Made by a program: the position numbers and the translations under genes | Shown: one piece after another, positions 61,039 to 64,000 of the stretch | Numbering within the stretch: position 1 is the first letter of the stretch | Layout of the letters: each line of letters begins with the position of its first letter | The notes under the pieces: generated by a model | Told to the model about the DNA's origin: nothing | What the model saw: the letters and a program-made list of their open reading frames with translations, nothing else | Databases searched by the model: none | Assembly (NCBI RefSeq): GCF_913063425.1 | Contig: NZ_CAJXYK010000020.1 | Coordinates: forward strand, 27,744-91,743 | DNA: 64,000 nt | Reading direction: 5' to 3' | Source of the DNA: an uncultured Thiohalocapsa sp. | Lineage (GTDB): Bacteria > Pseudomonadota > Gammaproteobacteria > Chromatiales > Chromatiaceae

Positions 61039-62247
61039 TCAGACCGCCGCCGGCGCCGGCTCCTGCGCCAGGAAGGCGCGGATGATCTGCACCACGGTCG
61101 CGACGATCTGCTCCGCCTGCGCGTCGTCGATGATGAGCGGCGGCAGCAGGCGCACCACGCGCTTGGCGGTGACGTTGATGAGCAGCCCCTCGGCCAGGGC
61201 CGCGTTGACCAGCTCCGGGCAGGGTCGGTCCAGCTCCACGCCGATCATGAGTCCGCGGCCGCGCACGGCCACCACGCCGTCCAGGTCCGCGAGCCCGGCC
61301 CGCAGACCGGAGCGGATGTGCTCGCCGAGGCGCGCGGCGCGGGCCGGCAGGTCCTCCGCTGCCAGCGCATCCAGCACCGCGAGCGCGGCGCGGCAGGCCA
61401 GCGGGTTGCCGCCGAAGGTGGAGCCGTGGCTGCCGGGACCCAGTGCCTCGGCAGCGGCCCCGCGTGCCAGGCAGGCGCCGATGGGCACGCCGTTGCCGAG
61501 GCCCTTGGCGAGCGTCATCACGTCCGGGCGGATACCCTCGTGCTGGTGCGCGAAGAGTCGGCCGGTGCGGCCCATACCGGACTGCACCTCGTCCAGCATC
61601 AACAGCCAGCCGTGGCGGTCGCAGAGCTCGCGCAGGCCGGCGAGGTAGCCGGTGCTCGGCAGGACGATGCCACCCTCGCCCTGGATGGCCTCCACCAGCA
61701 CAGCGACGATGTTGGGGCGGTTGGCGGCGGCGGTCTCGACGGCGCCGAGGTCGTCATAGGGCACCCGCACAAACCCCTGAACCAGCGGCTCGAAGCCGGC
61801 CTGCGCCTTGCGGTTGCCGGTGGCCGTGAGGGTGGCCAGCGTGCGGCCATGGAAGCTGTTCTCCGTGACCAGGATCTCGGGGCGCTGCACGCCGCGGCCA
61901 TGGGCCAGCAGGCGGGCGAGCTTGATGGCGGCCTCGTTCGCCTCTGCGCCGGAGTTGGCGAAGAAGACCCGCTCCATGCCCGCGGCGGCACAGAGTCGGT
62001 CGCCGAGCTGCTCCTGCGCCGGGATGCGGTAGAGGTTGGAGACGTGCACCAGCTGCGATGCCTGCTCGCAGATCGCATCGCGCACGCCCGGGTGGGCGTG
62101 CCCCAGCCCGCACACGGCGATGCCTGCCAGGGCGTCCAGATAGCGGCGCCCGTCATCGGCCCAGAGCCAGGCGCCCTCGCCGCGCTCGAAGCTGACGGGC
62201 AGCCGGGCGTAGGTGGGCATCAGGTGGTCCGGGACGTGGCTTGTCAT
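61039..62247 (-). CDS. argD: Acetylornithine aminotransferase
   Basis: The 402-residue PLP enzyme has GAEANEAAIKLAR (~100), the aminotransferase loop LLMLDEVQSGMGRTGRLFA (~217-235) with the Asp that contacts the PLP ring nitrogen, and the PLP lysine in MTLAKGLGNGVPIG (~250). It converts N-acetylglutamate semialdehyde to N-acetylornithine. argF follows. A terminator-like hairpin and possible small RNA lie 81 bp upstream. Confidence 0.94.
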   Translation of the reverse strand: MTSHVPDHLMPTYARLPVSFERGEGAWLWADDGRRYLDALAGIAVCGLGHAHPGVRDAICEQASQLVHVSNLYRIPAQEQLGDRLCAAAGMERVFFANSGAEANEAAIKLARLLAHGRGVQRPEILVTENSFHGRTLATLTATGNRKAQAGFEPLVQGFVRVPYDDLGAVETAAANRPNIVAVLVEAIQGEGGIVLPSTGYLAGLRELCDRHGWLLMLDEVQSGMGRTGRLFAHQHEGIRPDVMTLAKGLGNGVPIGACLARGAAAEALGPGSHGSTFGGNPLACRAALAVLDALAAEDLPARAARLGEHIRSGLRAGLADLDGVVAVRGRGLMIGVELDRPCPELVNAALAEGLLINVTAKRVVRLLPPLIIDDAQAEQIVATVVQIIRAFLAQEPAPAAV

Positions 62248-62327
62248 GGCAGCCGGGCCCTCTGGTCAGTCGCGAAGCCGAGCATGGGTCGAAACCTCCA
62301 TTGCAGCCACCGCAGTGCGAGGCCCAC

Positions 62328-62366
62328 AAACAACAAAAGGCGGCCCGGGTGCTGCGTGGGCCGCCC
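62328..62366 (-). terminator. Rho-independent terminator upstream of argD
   Basis: On the minus strand GGCGGCCC pairs with GGGCCGCC (62358-62365 with 62339-62346), followed by TTTTGTTGTTT. It ends a transcript started upstream of argD. Confidence 0.75.
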
Positions 62367-62436
62367 TCTGCGCCTTGACCGAAGATCCTCAGCGCGCGGC
62401 GGCGTTACGCCGGCCGTGCCGTCGGGATGAGCCGGA
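62338..62436 (-). ncRNA. Candidate small RNA or attenuator leader before argD
   Basis: A promoter-like pair on the minus strand, TTGCAA (62467-62472) and TATACG (62443-62448) with 18-nt spacing, would start a transcript near 62436, which the terminator stops near 62338, giving ~100 nt. A second hairpin (GCCGGCGTAACGCCG-type) lies in the middle. No gene fits inside it. Either an independent small RNA or an attenuator for argD. Confidence 0.45.
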
Positions 62437-62489
62437 GAAAGCCGTATAGGCTATCAGCACACTGTCTTGCAAGGCAAATCAGCGCTGCG

Positions 62490-62625
62490 CGATGCGCGGC
62501 CCCCGCCCTTCTCGGTTGCCGAGGCCCGACGCTTCCATGGCCGCCGGCTTTCCGCTGCGCCCCGGTCAGGACCTGCGTCTGCCCCACGAGTGGGAGTGGC
62601 AGCGGGCGGCACAGAGCGCCCGCGG
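62490..62625 (+). pseudogene. Remnant of a formylglycine-generating-enzyme/EgtB-type domain
   Basis: Two frames together read the family motif: PFSVAEARRFHGR (first frame, ~62502-62540), then QDLRLPHEWEWQRAAQSARGD in another frame (~62567-62629). RLPxExEW is the hallmark of FGE-sulfatase domains. The frame change and missing flanks show a decayed copy. It precedes the glutaminyl-cyclase-like gene. Confidence 0.6.
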
Positions 62626-62778
62626 GGACGTCCTCGATCTGCACACCGACACACCCGGCGTTGCTTGCCGGCCCGCATGCGGCCATGCTGCGCAGCAGGT
62701 CGTCGGCGTGCGGACCGGCGAGGCCGCATGCTGGCCTTGTGGCGAATCTCTCGTAGCCGGAGAAAAGTGCTCTGCGCG

Positions 62779-63663
62779 ATGAAAATGATCCTGAGGCTTG
62801 CTCCGGCGCCGGCAGACAGGCTGTGTCTCCTGTTCGCGGCGGCGCTCGCAGTGGCGATGGTCCCCGCCGTTGCCGAAGAGCCGGTACCTGTGCACGGATT
62901 CCGCGTGCTGGCGAGCTGGCCGCACGACGCTTCGGCCTTCACCCAGGGGCTCGTGGTCGCCGATGGCGCGCTGTACGAGTCCACCGGCGGCTATGGCCGC
63001 TCCAGCCTGCGCCGGGTGGACCTCGCCACAGGTCGGGTCCTGCAGGCGCGGCCACTGCCGGATACCCAGTTCGGCGAGGGGCTGACCGCCTGGCGCGGCG
63101 AGCTGGTGCAGCTCACCTGGCGGGCGGGTCGCGTGCTGCGGTACGAGCGGGTCACCTTGGCGCCGCTCGGCGAGCTGCCCCTGCGGGGCGAGGGCTGGGG
63201 ACTGACCCACGACGGCGAGCATTGGATCGTCAGCGACGGCAGTGCCGTGCTGCGCTTCCTCGACCCCGTCACCGGCGCTGAGGCGCGCCGCGTGACGGTC
63301 CGTGAGGGGAGCCGGCCGGTGCGACGTCTGAACGAATTGGAGCTTGTGCCCGTGCCGAGGCGGGCTGCCGCGAAGGGCGCAGCCGCGGGCGCGGTTGCGC
63401 CGGCGCGCAACGAGGTCTGGGCCAACATCTGGTACCAGGACCGGCTGGTGCGCATCAACCCTGCTGACGGTCGGGTGCTGGGCTATGTGGAGCTGTCCGG
63501 TCTCTGGCCCAGGGCTGAGCGGCCGCATCGGGAGGCCGTGCTGAACGGCATCGCCTTCGATGCGGAGCGCGGCCGGCTCCTCGTCACCGGCAAGCACTGG
63601 CCCAGGCTGTATTGGATCGACGTCCCCGGCCTGTTGCCGGCAAGCCGCAACAGCGCCGACTGA
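62779..63663 (+). CDS. Exported glutaminyl-peptide cyclotransferase-like beta-propeller, 294 aa
   Basis: ATG 62779 begins a signal peptide (ends ~33, AVAEE). The propeller family (glutamine cyclotransferase, PF05096-like) shows DASAFTQGLVVADGALYESTGGYGRSSLR, GEGLTAWRGELVQLTWRAGRV, and near the end LNGIAFDAERGRLLVTGKHWPRLY. A long Ala-rich loop interrupts the propeller near residue 192-210 (RRAAAKGAAAGAVAPARNE). It likely converts N-terminal Gln of exported peptides to pyroglutamate. Confidence 0.85.
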   Translation: MKMILRLAPAPADRLCLLFAAALAVAMVPAVAEEPVPVHGFRVLASWPHDASAFTQGLVVADGALYESTGGYGRSSLRRVDLATGRVLQARPLPDTQFGEGLTAWRGELVQLTWRAGRVLRYERVTLAPLGELPLRGEGWGLTHDGEHWIVSDGSAVLRFLDPVTGAEARRVTVREGSRPVRRLNELELVPVPRRAAAKGAAAGAVAPARNEVWANIWYQDRLVRINPADGRVLGYVELSGLWPRAERPHREAVLNGIAFDAERGRLLVTGKHWPRLYWIDVPGLLPASRNSAD

Positions 63664-63801
63664 AGGCGCCATGGTGGCTGCATCGGGCGCGGCCCGCCAT
63701 ACCGCCGCTCGTCTTTCCTGCCGGACAATCCGGCAGATGCTTCTGTCATGGCTCGCAGAATCCCTGACGCCAGCCATCCCGCTTCCGCTAGACTTTGCGG
63801 G

Positions 63802-63843
63802 CCTCAGCCCTCAGCCCTCAGCCCTCAGCCCTCAGCCCTCAGC
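63802..63843. repeat. Heptamer repeat CCTCAGC x6 upstream of dxs
   Basis: Six exact copies of CCTCAGC end 13 bp before the dxs start codon. The reverse complement GCTGAGG is like the GAGGGGC-type units elsewhere in the window. Confidence 0.95.
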
Positions 63844-63856
63844 CTTAATAGCAACG

Positions 63857-64000
63857 ATGCTGGATTCCACCCCGAGCCAAGCGCCTGCGTCCGACGCCGA
63901 CGCCGACACCTACCCCCTGCTGACCACCATCGACACCCCGGCGCAGCTGCGCCGGCTGGACGCCGATCAGCTGAAAGCGCTGGCGGCGGAGCTGCGCGCC
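63857..64000 (+). CDS. dxs: 1-Deoxy-D-xylulose-5-phosphate synthase, N-terminal fragment
   Basis: The first 48 codons are in the window. After an acidic N-terminal stretch, YPLLTTIDTPAQLRRLDADQ and LKALAAELRA match the Dxs N-terminus. The enzyme makes 1-deoxy-xylulose 5-phosphate from pyruvate and glyceraldehyde 3-phosphate for isoprenoids, which ispB at 6.2 kb uses. The heptamer array occupies the expected promoter/leader space. Confidence 0.88.
   Translation, partial: MLDSTPSQAPASDADADTYPLLTTIDTPAQLRRLDADQLKALAAELRA

Overview
The window is GC-rich, gene-dense bacterial chromosome. The gene set points to a gammaproteobacterium, most likely of the Chromatiales/Ectothiorhodospiraceae type: IscA and SufE proteins, octaprenyl diphosphate synthase, SuhB, TrmJ, Dxs, a Mod/Mop molybdate system and a two-subunit KorAB-type 2-oxoacid:ferredoxin oxidoreductase. 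That placement is an inference from gene content; no marker here fixes the genus. There is no phage, integrase, intact insertion sequence or CRISPR array.

Layout. 1-7.2 kb: the start of an SLC13-type permease, unknown proteins, a PiuC-like hydroxylase, then SufE, IscA, a LON-domain protein and a histidine kinase on the minus strand, with ispB diverging. 7.4 kb: tRNA-Pro(CGG). 8.0-13.1 kb: a complete molybdenum module (modC-modB-modA facing mop, modD and a two-TOBE ModE) with two ModE-box dyads. 13.3-22.9 kb: CPBP protease, cation/proton antiporter, ankyrin lipoprotein, 2OG oxygenase, FAD oxidoreductase, a DUF3365 haem protein, and an asparagine-synthetase-like enzyme without the glutaminase cysteine.

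23.0-38.6 kb is the accessory core. It is dominated by exported proteins: three tandem paralogues sharing an unrecognised six-cysteine domain, one of them fused to a c-type haem motif and a very long Asp/His tail; a 35-residue membrane peptide behind a strongly structured leader; a membrane-anchored coiled coil; an ankyrin lipoprotein; an RTX-like calcium-binding protein; a PHP/DUF3604-like protein with a second poly-Asp tail; a broken spermidine-synthase-like gene; and a subtilase with an acidic linker. Several have FNR-like dyads upstream. This is my best candidate for an undescribed system, perhaps for extracytoplasmic metal or calcium handling or a redox surface structure. That function is inference.

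39.0-48.6 kb: a 188-bp palindromic element, a ParA-type ATPase overlapped with a basic disordered partner, a korA-korB-ferritin-like operon, suhB, trmJ, and a two-subunit molybdenum hydroxylase that would use the Mo taken up by the mod genes. 49.1-53.7 kb: a 1513-residue CBS/PAS/GGDEF/EAL/REC signalling protein. 53.8-59.2 kb: GIDE-like protein with an EF-hand, LemA, transglutaminase, and an ATP-grasp/alpha-E fusion. 59.4-64.0 kb: a methyltransferase, argF and argD with a probable small RNA or attenuator upstream, a glutaminyl cyclase-like protein and the start of dxs.

Two themes recur. Heptanucleotide tandem repeats sit on or just after stop codons, and gene remnants (spermidine synthase, formylglycine-generating enzyme) sit in the intergenic DNA.
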